This document shows, one piece after another, positions 21,750 through 30,331 of a DNA stretch of 64,000 nt. The stretch spans positions 1,561,001 to 1,625,000 of the forward strand of contig NZ_CP012401.1 in NCBI RefSeq assembly GCF_001305595.1, written 5' to 3'. Each line of letters opens with the position of its first letter. Position 1 is the first letter of the stretch. This DNA is from Azospirillum thiophilum. Lineage in GTDB: Bacteria > Pseudomonadota > Alphaproteobacteria > Azospirillales > Azospirillaceae. Below the pieces are notes generated by a model, which worked only from the letters and a program-made list of their open reading frames with translations, was not told where the DNA came from and made no database searches. The position numbers and the translations under genes are program-made.

Positions 21750-21780
21750 AAGCGCCAGCCGCAGGGCTCGGCGCTTTTTT
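21750..21780 (+). terminator. Rho-independent terminator after tRNA-Ser
   Basis: AAGCGCC-AGCC stem, GCAG loop, GGCT-(C)-GGCGCTT, ending in six T residues. It lies 26 bases after the tRNA end. Confidence 0.85.
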
Positions 21781-21960
21781 CTTGTCCGGAGCGTGGCGCC
21801 GCCGCGATCCGTTGCCGCGATCCGGCCGAACGAGCCTCCCCTTTTGCGCCGGACGGCCCCGATGGCCGTTCCCCCTGCTGGTTTGTTGGTCATTCCATCA
21901 CCAACGCCCAGATCCCTTCGGCGCGATCCGCCAGGGATACGACCGGAAGGGGCCGCCGCC

Positions 21961-22626
21961 ATGAACACGCTCTGCCGCCACGATGGATGCCTGCGATTCT
22001 CCTATGTGGCCGAGGGCGGTTTGAGGGTGGAAGGCACGCATGACCCGGCGGAACAGGTGCTGCTTCTGAAGGTGACCGCACCAAGGGGCCGGGTTCTGCA
22101 TGTGGATGCGGTCCCCTGCGACGATCCGCGCGTCATCCTGGCCGCGCTGCGCGAGTGGGGCGAGCCGCCCGCCGAGGTGCGCGACGCGCTGCCGGCGCTC
22201 GGTGGCAACGCGATCCTGCTGGAGACGCGGCTCGGCGACTCGGTGCGCGCGTCGGTGCGGCGGCACGGCATGAAGGTGGAGGTGCTGTTCCTCGATGCCG
22301 ACGGACGGCGGGTGGCGGAACTGCGCGCCGGCAGCCTCGATGCGCTCGACGCGAAGGCGGGGACGTTGCTTCGCTTGTCGCAGCGGACCCGCGCGGTGCT
22401 GAGCGCCTGGCTGTCGGCGGAACCGCTGTGGCTTGCGGCGCTGCTGCTGGGCGGCCCGTTCCTGGGGGCGCTGCTGATGACGGGATTCGGGGCGCAGCTT
22501 CCGCCGGAACGGGTGCTGCTCACCGCCTATGCCGGTGCCGCCGGGCTGGTCGCCGCCTATGAGTTGCTGCGCGCTGGCTATGCGGAGTGGGTCGTCGCCC
22601 CGCCGGAGAGTTTCCCGCTGGGCTGA
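21961..22626 (+). CDS. Uncharacterised protein with two C-terminal membrane segments
   Basis: Not recognised. The 221-residue product has a soluble N-terminal part of about 135 residues (MNTLCRHDGCLRFSYVAEGG, then mixed alpha/beta text) and two hydrophobic stretches at about 148-172 and 180-199, ending EWVVAPPESFPLG. No catalytic motif or signal peptide is evident, so the soluble domain probably faces the cytoplasm. ATG 21961 is chosen because the open frame upstream is Pro/Arg-rich with atypical composition. It stands alone, followed by a perfect bidirectional terminator facing the heat-shock gene. Confidence 0.75.
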   Translation: MNTLCRHDGCLRFSYVAEGGLRVEGTHDPAEQVLLLKVTAPRGRVLHVDAVPCDDPRVILAALREWGEPPAEVRDALPALGGNAILLETRLGDSVRASVRRHGMKVEVLFLDADGRRVAELRAGSLDALDAKAGTLLRLSQRTRAVLSAWLSAEPLWLAALLLGGPFLGALLMTGFGAQLPPERVLLTAYAGAAGLVAAYELLRAGYAEWVVAPPESFPLG

Positions 22627-22663
22627 TCCGCAGCCGCAGGCCGCCACGGTAAAGGCAATGGAA

Positions 22664-22695
22664 AACAGCGCCCCGGAAGCTTCCGGGGCGCTGTT
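22664..22695. terminator. Perfect 16-bp inverted repeat, bidirectional terminator
   Basis: AACAGCGCCCCGGAAG followed directly by its reverse complement. It lies between the convergent ends of the unknown membrane protein (plus) and the hsp20 gene (minus), so it can terminate both. Confidence 0.75.
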
Positions 22696-22762
22696 CCGAT
22701 GTCTGCCTGTCGGACGTCTGCCGGCCTTGCGTCCGCTCGTCGCGGACGCGCCGGTCGGGATG

Positions 22763-23251
22763 TTACGCGGCCCGCTGGGTCAGGGCCGGGGACTGGGTGG
22801 GCGCACCCACCTCCACCGCGCCGCTGCCGGTGGTGCCGGCGATCGGAATGCTCCGCGGCTTCATCGCTTCGGGTACCTCGCGCGCCAACTCGATGTGCAG
22901 AAGGCCATTCTGAAGAGACGCGCCATTGACCTTGATGAAATCGGCAAGCTGAAAGCGGCGCTCGAATGCGCGGCCGGCGATACCCCGGTAGAGGAATTGG
23001 CCGCCGGGCTCGTCCTTCTTAGCTTTACCCGTGACGGTCAACGAATTCTGGTGGGCGGTGATGGTGAGGTCATCGATACCGAAACCGGCGACGGCCATGG
23101 TGATCCGGTACGAATCCTCGTTCATCTTCTCGATGTTGTAGGGCGGGTACGAGGCCGCCTCGTCACCGGTGGTCGCGGTCTCCAGCAGGCGCGACAGGCG
23201 GTCGAAACCGACGGTGGAGCGGAACAGGGGCGAAAGGTCGTAGCTGCGCAT
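22763..23251 (-). CDS. Small heat-shock protein (Hsp20/IbpA family)
   Basis: ATP-independent holding chaperone that binds unfolding proteins during heat stress. The 162-residue product starts MRSYDLSPLFRSTVGFDRL, the IbpA-like N-terminus, followed by an alpha-crystallin domain (YPPYNIEKMNEDSYRITMA through GLLHIELARE) and an IPI tail motif. GGAGGA lies eight bases before the ATG but is sequestered in a predicted hairpin. Promoter and leader have the hallmarks of RpoH control and a ROSE RNA thermometer (see separate entries). Confidence 0.96.
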   Translation of the reverse strand: MRSYDLSPLFRSTVGFDRLSRLLETATTGDEAASYPPYNIEKMNEDSYRITMAVAGFGIDDLTITAHQNSLTVTGKAKKDEPGGQFLYRGIAGRAFERRFQLADFIKVNGASLQNGLLHIELAREVPEAMKPRSIPIAGTTGSGAVEVGAPTQSPALTQRAA

Positions 23252-23353
23252 GACATATCCTCCGAAAGAGCGATACGGCCGCTGAAGACCACGGAGTCCG
23301 TCGGTCCTCTGGGGCGGTGGTGGTGGCGGACCCCGTATGGGCATCCGCTGGAC
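23252..23353 (-). promoter_or_regulatory. ROSE-type RNA thermometer in the hsp20 leader
   Basis: The last hairpin (23256-23275) reads TATCGCTCTTTCGGAGGATA on the minus strand: UAUC and CUC pair with GAG and GAUA, leaving one bulged G opposite the Shine-Dalgarno sequence. It contains the ROSE signature U(U/C)GCU as UCGCU. A second stem upstream pairs GACC-ACGG with CCGT-GGTC. The leader is about 100 bases, the size of known ROSE elements in alphaproteobacterial small heat-shock genes. Melting of the bulged hairpin at high temperature would expose GGAGGA. Confidence 0.8.
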
Positions 23354-23360
23354 GAGCGAG

Positions 23361-23388
23361 AGATAATCGACGCTTTTTCCTGTTCAAG
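23361..23388 (-). promoter_or_regulatory. RpoH (sigma-32) promoter of hsp20
   Basis: On the minus strand: CTTGAA at -35 and ATTATCT at -10, with 17 bases between CTTG and ATTATCT. This fits the alphaproteobacterial heat-shock consensus CTTG-N17-CYTATNT at all but one position. Transcription would start about 100 bases before the hsp20 ATG. Confidence 0.75.
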
Positions 23389-23516
23389 AGGGTGTCCGTA
23401 CGCATGCCCGGCCGAACCCGCTTGGGGTTGTCGGATAATGCCCGGTCACCAATTGTTAATCAGTTGCGGCAAGGCTCACGCTAGGGCCGAAAGTCCGCGG
23501 GAGGGGGCCGAAGACC

Positions 23517-23936
23517 ATGACTTCGCACAGTTTCTTCTTCAACGGTCCCTATGACGAGACCATGGCCCTCTTGATCGAGGCGCGGAATTACATCGCCTAT
23601 CATGATGCGGCCGAGCATCGGAAATTGCCGCCGCAGGTTCGTCTGCAGATTTCCTACGAATCGATGCGGGTGACCAGCCGCCTGACCCAGGTGATGGCGT
23701 GGCTGCTGGCGCAGAAGGCCGTCCATGCCGGCGAGATGACGAAGGAACAGGCGGCGAGCGAAGATTTCGCGCTGTCCGGCGGCGAGATCTGTTCCGATCC
23801 CAGCGGTCCCGACAATGAGGAGTTGCCGGCCGGCCTGCGCAGCCTGCTGGAGCGCAGCCACAGCCTCTATATGCGCGTCGACCGGCTGGACGCCATGGTC
23901 CGTGCCGATGTGGAACGCGCCGCCGCCGTGGGGTGA
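23517..23936 (+). CDS. rcdA: RcdA-family protein (DUF1465), regulator of CtrA degradation
   Basis: In Caulobacter RcdA is an adaptor that delivers CtrA and other substrates to the ClpXP protease during the cell cycle. This 139-residue product has the family core YESMRVTSRLTQVMAWLLAQ followed by AVHAGEMT, and a short C-terminal helix (LLERSHSLYMRVDRLD). A GGAGGGGG run lies upstream of the ATG. The family is restricted to alphaproteobacteria, supporting the taxonomic placement. The N-terminus is shorter than in Caulobacter and its adaptor role here is inferred. It stands alone between hsp20 and rpmE. Confidence 0.85.
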   Translation: MTSHSFFFNGPYDETMALLIEARNYIAYHDAAEHRKLPPQVRLQISYESMRVTSRLTQVMAWLLAQKAVHAGEMTKEQAASEDFALSGGEICSDPSGPDNEELPAGLRSLLERSHSLYMRVDRLDAMVRADVERAAAVG

Positions 23937-23992
23937 GGACGGTGGGCTGAGGCTTCGGTCTTCGGCTTCCGTCTTTGGATCTGCGGACATGC

Positions 23993-24027
23993 GAAAAGGG
24001 CGCCCGACCGGATCGGGCGCCCTTTTC
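23993..24027. terminator. Bidirectional terminator between rcdA and rpmE
   Basis: A perfect 15-bp stem, GAAAAGGGCGCCCGA with its complement, loop CCGGA. A-rich on one side and T-rich on the other, suited to both convergent genes. Confidence 0.88.
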
Positions 24028-24057
24028 GGGTCGGCAGGATGGAAGCGCGAGAACCGC

Positions 24058-24282
24058 TTACTTCTTGAGGCCGAAAGACGCGAAGCGCTTGTTGAACTTG
24101 GCGATCTGCCCGCCGGTGTCCAGCAGCTTCTGCACGCCGGTCCAGGCCGGGTGCGACTTCGGGTCGATGTCGAGACGCAGCGTGTCGCCCGGCTTGCCCA
24201 TGGTGGAGCGGGTCGTGAACGAGCTGCCGTCGGTCATGACCACGGTGATCTCGTGATAATCGGGATGGATGTCAGTCTTCAT
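24058..24282 (-). CDS. rpmE: 50S ribosomal protein L31
   Basis: Large-subunit protein. The 74-residue product starts [19 protein letters not shown] and has SHPAWTG and FNKRF near the end. It is the zinc-free form: the CxxC cysteines of zinc-binding L31 are absent, although the overall type is that of long L31 proteins of alphaproteobacteria. An ATG 18 bases upstream is possible but would add an atypical extension; AGGAA precedes the chosen start. Confidence 0.96.
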   Translation of the reverse strand: MKTDIHPDYHEITVVMTDGSSFTTRSTMGKPGDTLRLDIDPKSHPAWTGVQKLLDTGGQIAKFNKRFASFGLKK

Positions 24283-24471
24283 GGCCGGGAGTTCCTGCAA
24301 AGCGAGCGGCGTCTATACCAAAACACGTCCCCCCGCGCAACCCCGGAAACGAGTGCGCCTGCAATCGGGTTCCAGGCCCCGATGGGCGGCGGCTCGCCTT
24401 GTTGGCGTCGCCGCCCCACGCTATATGGCAGCGGTCCGCAGCAATAACCCCAACCAACCAGCGGGAACAGC

Positions 24472-26289
24472 GTGGCTCGCCAATCCTCCCCCGACCTCAT
24501 CGCCGCCTCATCCCGTGGCGAGGCCGATGCCCGCCGCCGCGACCTCGGTCCGCTGCGCCGGCTGATCCCGTTCCTGCTGCCCTACCGGTGGCACATCCTG
24601 GGCGCGATGCTGGCGCTGACCGTGGCGGCCGGCACCGTGCTGGGGCTGGGGCAGGGGATGCGGGTGCTGATCGACCAGGGCTTCGCCGGCGGCGACACCT
24701 CGCTGCTCGACCGGGCGCTGCTGGTGCTGCTGGGGGTGATCGCGCTGATGGCGGCCTCCACCTACGGCCGCTTCTTCCTGGTCAGCTGGATCGGCGAGCG
24801 GGTGGTCGCGGACATCCGCCGTGCCGTCTACGACCATGTGCTGACCCTTTCGCCGGGCTTCTTCGAGACGACCAAGACCGGCGAGATCCTGTCGCGCCTG
24901 ACCACCGACACCACGCTGCTGCAGGTGGTGGTGGGGTCGTCGGCCTCCATTGCGCTGCGCAACGCGCTGCTGTTCCTGGGCGGCACCGGCATGCTGCTGG
25001 TCACCTCGCCCAAGATGACCGGGCTGGTGGCGCTGGTGGTGCCGCTGGTGGTCGCCCCCATCGTCTTCTTCGGCCGGCGGGTGCGCAAGCTGTCGCGCGA
25101 CAGCCAGGACCGCATCGCCGACGTCGGCTCCTTCGTCGAGGAGACGCTTGCCGCCATCCGTACCGTCCAGGCCTTCACCCACGAGGCCATCGACCGCGCC
25201 CTGTTCGGCCGCCGGGTGGAGGAGGCGTTCGACGTCGCCATCCGCCGCGTGCGGGTGCGGGCGCTGATGACGGTGATCGTCATCGTCCTGGTGTTCGGCG
25301 CGGTCGGCATCATCCTGTGGATCGGCGGGCATGACGTGGTGGCCGGACGGCTGACGCCGGGCGAGCTGTCGGCCTTCGTCATCTATTCCGTCGTCGTCGC
25401 CGGATCGGTCGGCGCCATCAGCGAGGTGATCGGCGACCTGCAGCGCGCCGCCGGCGCGACCGAACGCCTGTTCGGCCTGCTGTCGATCGAGTCGGAAATC
25501 CGTGCGCCGGCGCTGCCGAAGCCGCTGCCCAGCCCGGCGGCCGGCGCGCTCGCCTTCGACGCCGTGCGCTTCCACTATCCCTCGCGCCCCGACTGGGCGG
25601 CGCTGGAGGGGTTCTCTCTGGATGTGAAGCCGGGCGAGCGGGTGGCGCTGGTCGGTCCGTCGGGGGCGGGCAAGTCGACGGTGTTCCAGCTGCTGCTGCG
25701 CTATTACGACCCGCAGGCCGGTTCGATCCGGCTCGACGGCGTCGAACTGCGCGAGGCCGATCCGGTGGATGTCCGCCGCCGTTTGGGCCTTGTCGCGCAG
25801 GATCCGGTCGTCTTCTCCGCCAATGCCTGGGAGAACATCCGCTACGGCCGCCCCGACGCGACCGATGCCGAGGTGCGGGCAGCGGCCGAGGCCGCCCATG
25901 CGCTCGACTTTCTCGATGCGCTGCCCGAGGGCCTGGGCACCTTCCTGGGCGAGAAGGGCGTGCGGCTGTCCGGCGGCCAGCGTCAGCGCCTCGCCATCGC
26001 CCGGGCCATCCTGCGCGACCCGCCGGTCCTGCTGCTCGACGAGGCGACCAGCGCGCTCGACGCCGAGAGCGAGCGCATGGTGCAGGACGCGCTCGACCGG
26101 CTGATGCATGGCCGCACCACGCTGATCGTCGCCCACCGGCTGGCGACGGTGCTGAACGCCGACCGCATCGTCGTGATGGACAAGGGCCGCGTGGTGGAGA
26201 CCGGCACCCATGCCGAACTGGTGGCGCAGGGCGGGCTGTATGCCCGGCTTGCCGCATTGCAGTTCGACCGGGCGGATGCGGCGGTGTAG
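24472..26289 (+). CDS. ABC exporter (fused membrane and ATPase domains, MsbA/LmrA type)
   Basis: Half-transporter of 605 residues that would act as a homodimer to export a lipid or hydrophobic compound. Six membrane helices lie in residues 30-330; the ATPase domain covers about 360-600 with Walker A GPSGAGKST, Q-loop LVAQDPVVF, signature LSGGQRQR, Walker B VLLLDEATSALD and His-loop VAHRLAT. The transmembrane text (PGFFETTKTGEILSRLTTD) matches the common alphaproteobacterial MsbA-like exporters. GTG start. The ABC-2 permease follows 115 bases later but is of another class and need not be its partner. Confidence 0.95.
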   Translation: MARQSSPDLIAASSRGEADARRRDLGPLRRLIPFLLPYRWHILGAMLALTVAAGTVLGLGQGMRVLIDQGFAGGDTSLLDRALLVLLGVIALMAASTYGRFFLVSWIGERVVADIRRAVYDHVLTLSPGFFETTKTGEILSRLTTDTTLLQVVVGSSASIALRNALLFLGGTGMLLVTSPKMTGLVALVVPLVVAPIVFFGRRVRKLSRDSQDRIADVGSFVEETLAAIRTVQAFTHEAIDRALFGRRVEEAFDVAIRRVRVRALMTVIVIVLVFGAVGIILWIGGHDVVAGRLTPGELSAFVIYSVVVAGSVGAISEVIGDLQRAAGATERLFGLLSIESEIRAPALPKPLPSPAAGALAFDAVRFHYPSRPDWAALEGFSLDVKPGERVALVGPSGAGKSTVFQLLLRYYDPQAGSIRLDGVELREADPVDVRRRLGLVAQDPVVFSANAWENIRYGRPDATDAEVRAAAEAAHALDFLDALPEGLGTFLGEKGVRLSGGQRQRLAIARAILRDPPVLLLDEATSALDAESERMVQDALDRLMHGRTTLIVAHRLATVLNADRIVVMDKGRVVETGTHAELVAQGGLYARLAALQFDRADAAV

Positions 26290-26404
26290 GGAGGAAGGCT
26301 CCGCCGCCGTCCCGCGCCCGAACGTCCCATCGCCGGCAAGGCCCGGCCGCGCTACCCTTGCGTCCATGCGTCCCGGTTCGGGATGATCGGCGCGGAGCGG
26401 TGCG

Positions 26405-27538
26405 ATGGCGCGGATATCGGTGGGCCGTCTGATGGCGGTGATGGTCAAGGAATTCATCCAGATGCGGCGCGACCGGCTGACCTTCGCCATGATGGTGGGG
26501 GTGCCGATCCTGCAGCTGATCCTGTTCGGCTTCGCCATCAACTCCGACCCCAAGGGGCTGCCGACGGCGGTGCTGGTGGCCGATTCGAGTCCCTTCGCCC
26601 GGACCCTGTTGGCGGCGATGGAGAATTCCGGCTATTTCGCCGTCACCCGGGCAGCCGGGTCGGAGGCCGACATCGACCGGCTGCTGGCGGAAGGGACGGT
26701 CCAGTTCGCGGTGACGGTTCCCGCCGGCTTTGCCCGCGACCTGCAGCGCGGCACCCGCCCGGTGCTGCTGGTGGAGGCCGATGCGACCGATCCGGCGGCG
26801 ACCGGCAACGCGCTGGCGGCGCTGACCACCATCGCCCGGCAGGCGCTGGCCCCCGACCTGACCGGGCCGCTGGCGTCCCTGCGCACCGGGCCGGATCCCA
26901 TCGACCTGCGGGTCCACCGCCGCTACAATCCCGAGGGCATCACCCAGTACAACGTCGTGCCCGGCCTGATGGGGGTGGTGCTGACCATGACCATGGTGAT
27001 GATGACCGCGCTGGCTGTCACCCGCGAGCGCGAGCGCGGGACCATGGAGAACCTGCTGGCCATGCCGGCCCGCCCGTTCGAGGTGATGCTGGGCAAGATC
27101 GTGCCCTTCGTCGTCGTCGGCTATGTCCAGGTCGTGCTGATCGTGGTGGCGGCGCGGCTGCTGTTCGACGTGCCGGTCGTCGGCAGCCTGGGGCTGCTGT
27201 CGGCGGTGCTGATCCTGTTCATCGCCGCCAACCTTGCCGTCGGCTTCACCTTTTCCACCCTGGCGGCCAATCAGCTCCAGGCGATGCAGATGTCCTTCTT
27301 CTTCTTCCTGCCGTCGATGCTGTTGTCTGGCTTCATGTTTCCCTTCCGCGGCATGCCCGGCTGGGCGCAGGCGGTGGGCGAACTGCTGCCGCTGACCCAT
27401 TTTTTGCGCATCGTCCGCGGCATCCTGCTGAAGGGAAACGGCCTGGGCGAGATCCTGGCGGAGGTGCTGGCGCTCACCCTGTTCCTGGCGGTGGTGACTG
27501 TGGTCGCGCTGAAGCGCTATCGCCAGACCCTGGACTGA
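26405..27538 (+). CDS. ABC-2 type permease (YhhJ/YbhR-like)
   Basis: Membrane subunit of an ABC-2 exporter, 377 residues. One N-terminal membrane helix (MMVGVPILQLILFGFAI), a large periplasmic loop of about 150 residues, then five helices at the C-terminus with the ABC-2 pattern RERERGTMENLLAMPARPFEV, and LSGFMFPFRGMPGWAQ. Such permeases normally lie in an operon with an HlyD-type adaptor, an ABC-2 ATPase and often a second permease; none is adjacent here. The ATP supply is therefore likely encoded elsewhere. Confidence 0.93.
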   Translation: MARISVGRLMAVMVKEFIQMRRDRLTFAMMVGVPILQLILFGFAINSDPKGLPTAVLVADSSPFARTLLAAMENSGYFAVTRAAGSEADIDRLLAEGTVQFAVTVPAGFARDLQRGTRPVLLVEADATDPAATGNALAALTTIARQALAPDLTGPLASLRTGPDPIDLRVHRRYNPEGITQYNVVPGLMGVVLTMTMVMMTALAVTRERERGTMENLLAMPARPFEVMLGKIVPFVVVGYVQVVLIVVAARLLFDVPVVGSLGLLSAVLILFIAANLAVGFTFSTLAANQLQAMQMSFFFFLPSMLLSGFMFPFRGMPGWAQAVGELLPLTHFLRIVRGILLKGNGLGEILAEVLALTLFLAVVTVVALKRYRQTLD

Positions 27539-27708
27539 GCCGCAACCGCCGCCTCCGGCCATCGGGTACACTCCGGATGGGTCCCCCCGATGGACAGGGC
27601 CGGTGCCTGTCGGTTCGGTTGTGCGTCGGTGACGCCTCCTCCATCATTCCTTAACCGCGACTCCGCTATAGCCGACTGGATGGCGGTGCTGGGACGGTGG
27701 GGGACGAT

Positions 27709-28689
27709 ATGGGGCGTCTGTCATTTGGGGGCCGGGTCTTTGGGCTGATCGCGTGCGCCGGCGTTGCGGTCGCCCTGCTGGCTGCCGGCGAGGCCGACGC
27801 CAAGCAGCGCAAGAGGAAACCGGAGCTGATCCCGGCCTATGCCACCAGCGTCGCCTGGGGGGCGGTGTCCGGCCCGTCGCTGGGCGCGCCGCAGGCCATC
27901 GGCGGCTATGCCGCCGGCTGCATCGCCGGCGCCCGCGCCTTGCCTCCCGAAGGAGTCGGCTATCAGGTCATCCGCCTGTCGCGCCAGCGCAATTACGGCC
28001 ATCCCGTGCTGGTCGACATGCTGCGCGATTTCGGCCAGCGCGTGGCGCTCGCCGGGCTCGGCACCGCGCTGATCGGCGACATGGGGCAGGCGCGCGGCGG
28101 ACCGATGCCGTCGGGCCATGCCAGCCACCAGATCGGCCTGGATGCCGATGTCTGGCTGCGGCTGGACCTGCCGCCGATGGGGCGGGCCGGCCGCGAACGG
28201 CTGGACGAGATCAAGTATGTCGATTACGACCGCATGCGCGTCACGGAGGATTGGACGGACCGGCAGGCCCGCATGATCCAGATCGCCGCCGCCGATGTGC
28301 GGGTCGCCCGCATCTTCGTCAGCCCGGCGATCAAGCTGGCGATGTGCCAGCGCAGTTGGACCGACCGCAGGTTCCTGAACAAGCTGCGGCCCTGGCATGG
28401 CCATGACGGGCACATGCACATCCGCCTGACCTGTCCGTCCGGCAGCCCGCTGTGCGAGCAGCAGACAGCCCAGCCGGAGGGCGACGGCTGCGACGACGAG
28501 CTGATGTCCTGGCTGGCCAGCGCGTCCCCGGCCATCGAACGTCCGCCTGGATACAAGCCGGAGCCGCGGGTGGTCCGCAAGATGCCGGCGGCCTGCCGGC
28601 CGGTGCTGAACGCCGCCGGCACGCGCATGGCCTCGCTGCCGGCCTCGCTGCCCGAGCCGGTACCGCTGCCGGCCAAGGCCTCACGCTGA
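27709..28689 (+). CDS. mepA: Penicillin-insensitive murein endopeptidase
   Basis: LAS-family zinc peptidase that cuts D-Ala-meso-DAP cross-links in peptidoglycan. A signal peptide (residues 1-31, ending EADA) precedes the domain. Zinc-site text is seen as GPMPSGHASHQIGLDADVW and later LRPWHGHDGHMHIRL, containing the family's His and Asp ligands. The last 70 residues are a Pro-rich tail. ATG 27709 with a G-rich run before it is preferred to GTG 27697. No clear operon partner. Confidence 0.95.
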   Translation: MGRLSFGGRVFGLIACAGVAVALLAAGEADAKQRKRKPELIPAYATSVAWGAVSGPSLGAPQAIGGYAAGCIAGARALPPEGVGYQVIRLSRQRNYGHPVLVDMLRDFGQRVALAGLGTALIGDMGQARGGPMPSGHASHQIGLDADVWLRLDLPPMGRAGRERLDEIKYVDYDRMRVTEDWTDRQARMIQIAAADVRVARIFVSPAIKLAMCQRSWTDRRFLNKLRPWHGHDGHMHIRLTCPSGSPLCEQQTAQPEGDGCDDELMSWLASASPAIERPPGYKPEPRVVRKMPAACRPVLNAAGTRMASLPASLPEPVPLPAKASR

Positions 28690-28908
28690 TCTTCGGCATC
28701 GCCGCAGGGCGGGCGATCGCGTTACCGCGAAGAAATTTTTCCACTTGCATGCAATTAGCGTCCGTCTAACCATGAGGCCCGACGGATCTTGCGAGTGGCG
28801 TGCTGCGACGGCACAGGGCAACCGCAGGTTTGGCACGACGCCGGCTGAGGGCTGCCGGTGGCGGCGGCATCGATTGGCCGATGGTGTACGACGTGGGGTA
28901 CGGCGGCG

Positions 28909-29856
28909 ATGGCGGACAAGGACGAATCGTCTGGGCATGGGCCGAGCCTGAAGACGCGGCTCTACGCGTGGTGGGAAGGCTATGACCTGTCGGGCATGAA
29001 GGCGAAGAAGGGCGAGGAGTCGCCAACGTCTTCGACGGGCGAGGCACAGCAGCCTGCCGGCCCGGAACCCGGCATGAACCGATGGGGCAAGCCGCTGTGG
29101 ACCGCGACTCGCATCGAGGTGGCGGAAAAGATGTGGGGCGAGGGGTTCAACACCCCCGGCGGGGCCGAGCATATCCCCTATCTGGTCAAGCCGCTGGGGC
29201 TGAATCCGGCGATGAGCGTGCTCGACCTCGCGGCCGGGCTCGGCGGCACCAGCCGCACCATGGCCGGCAAATACGGCTGCTGGGTCACCGGGCTGGAGGC
29301 GTCGGACCTGCTGGCGAAGGAAGGCATGGTCCGTTCCTTCAAGATGGGACTCGAGAAGAAGGCGCCGGTCGAGACCTTCAACCCAGAACATTTCGGCTAT
29401 CCCAAGCGCGTCGACGCCATCGTCTACAAGGAAGGCCTCTTCTCCGTCCGCGACAAGGAACAGATGTTCGACGGGATGGAGCTGGCGCTGAAACCGCGCG
29501 GCCATCTACTCATCACCGACTACATCGCCGAGGCCGACGTGCTGGGCGCCAAGGCGGTCCAGACCTGGTGCGACAAGGAGCCGCTGGCGCCCAACCTGTG
29601 GCCCAAGGACCGCATGGCCAACGCCTTCGCCCAGCGCAACCTCGACCTCCGCATCGCCGAGGACATCACCGACACCCATCGCGGCCTGATCCTGTCCGCC
29701 ATCCAGGGACTGGTCGAGCATCTGGAGAAATTCCAGCTCGACACCCCCACCAAGCTGGCGGTGATGGAGGAGGTCGAGCTCTGGGCCCGCCGCGTCGCCG
29801 CCATCGAGGCCGGCATGCGGGTCTACCGCTTCTATGCCATCAAGCCGGCGGAGTAG
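28909..29856 (+). CDS. Class I SAM-dependent methyltransferase
   Basis: 315-residue methyltransferase. An acidic and Lys-rich N-terminal 65 residues precede the Rossmann core: motif I VLDLAAGLGGTSRTMA, then VTGLEASDLLA, and post-I text RVDAIVYKEGLFSVRDK with GHLLITDYI. It resembles small-molecule or lipid methyltransferases rather than RNA enzymes, but the substrate is not identifiable. No signal peptide or membrane segment. The first in-frame ATG with a normal composition (28909) is chosen. tRNA-Leu follows 112 bases downstream with its own promoter. Confidence 0.88.
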   Translation: MADKDESSGHGPSLKTRLYAWWEGYDLSGMKAKKGEESPTSSTGEAQQPAGPEPGMNRWGKPLWTATRIEVAEKMWGEGFNTPGGAEHIPYLVKPLGLNPAMSVLDLAAGLGGTSRTMAGKYGCWVTGLEASDLLAKEGMVRSFKMGLEKKAPVETFNPEHFGYPKRVDAIVYKEGLFSVRDKEQMFDGMELALKPRGHLLITDYIAEADVLGAKAVQTWCDKEPLAPNLWPKDRMANAFAQRNLDLRIAEDITDTHRGLILSAIQGLVEHLEKFQLDTPTKLAVMEEVELWARRVAAIEAGMRVYRFYAIKPAE

Positions 29857-29907
29857 GGCGGCAAGCCGGCGCCGGGGAAAAACTTTTGCGCAGTTGCGTT
29901 TTTTCTC

Positions 29908-29936
29908 TTGAGCGCGGCGCCGGCTCTGGGTACATA
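29908..29936 (+). promoter_or_regulatory. Promoter of the tRNA-Leu/tRNA-Ala pair
   Basis: TTGAGC, a 17-base spacer and TACATA, with the -10 ending 32 bases before tRNA-Leu. Spacing is ideal and both boxes are near the sigma-70 consensus. Confidence 0.65.
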
Positions 29937-29968
29937 GAGCGCCCCGCGTGACCCCAAGACACGCGGAC

Positions 29969-30055
29969 GCGCTTGTGGCGGAACTGGTAGACGCGCTAGG
30001 TTCAGGTCCTAGTGGCTGAAAGGCCGTGGGGGTTCGACTCCCTCCAAGCGCACCA
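29969..30055 (+). tRNA. tRNA-Leu (anticodon CAG)
   Basis: Acceptor GCGCTTG pairs with CAAGCGC, then A and encoded CCA. The anticodon arm CTAGG-TTCAGGT-CCTAG gives CAG, reading CUG. A long variable arm and the T-loop GTTCGACT are present; 87 bases in all. Confidence 0.97.
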
Positions 30056-30059
30056 ATGT

Positions 30060-30135
<76 letters not shown>

Positions 30136-30331
30136 TTTCTTCCCGCTGTCGGGGCGGAGCATCCCCGATACTTCCCGTTGTTTTACAACACCCACATTGT
30201 GGCTTTCCGGTATCAGGAGGGCGCAGCCAGGGTGTTACCCCCTTGGGGCGCATGGCCGAACGGGTGCCGCGCACGGATAATCGCTTCTGTCGATCCGCCC
30301 GCCATTCCGATTTATTTCCGGAGCGCCCGCC

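Noticed and set aside
24508..26553. Open frame of about 680 codons on the minus strand antisense to the ABC exporter
   Set aside because: The exporter on the plus strand has every expected motif; the antisense product is low-complexity Gln/Arg/His-rich text.
28690..28908. Short open frames between mepA and the methyltransferase
   Set aside because: They are under 70 codons, lack ribosome binding sites and overlap on both strands without recognisable features.
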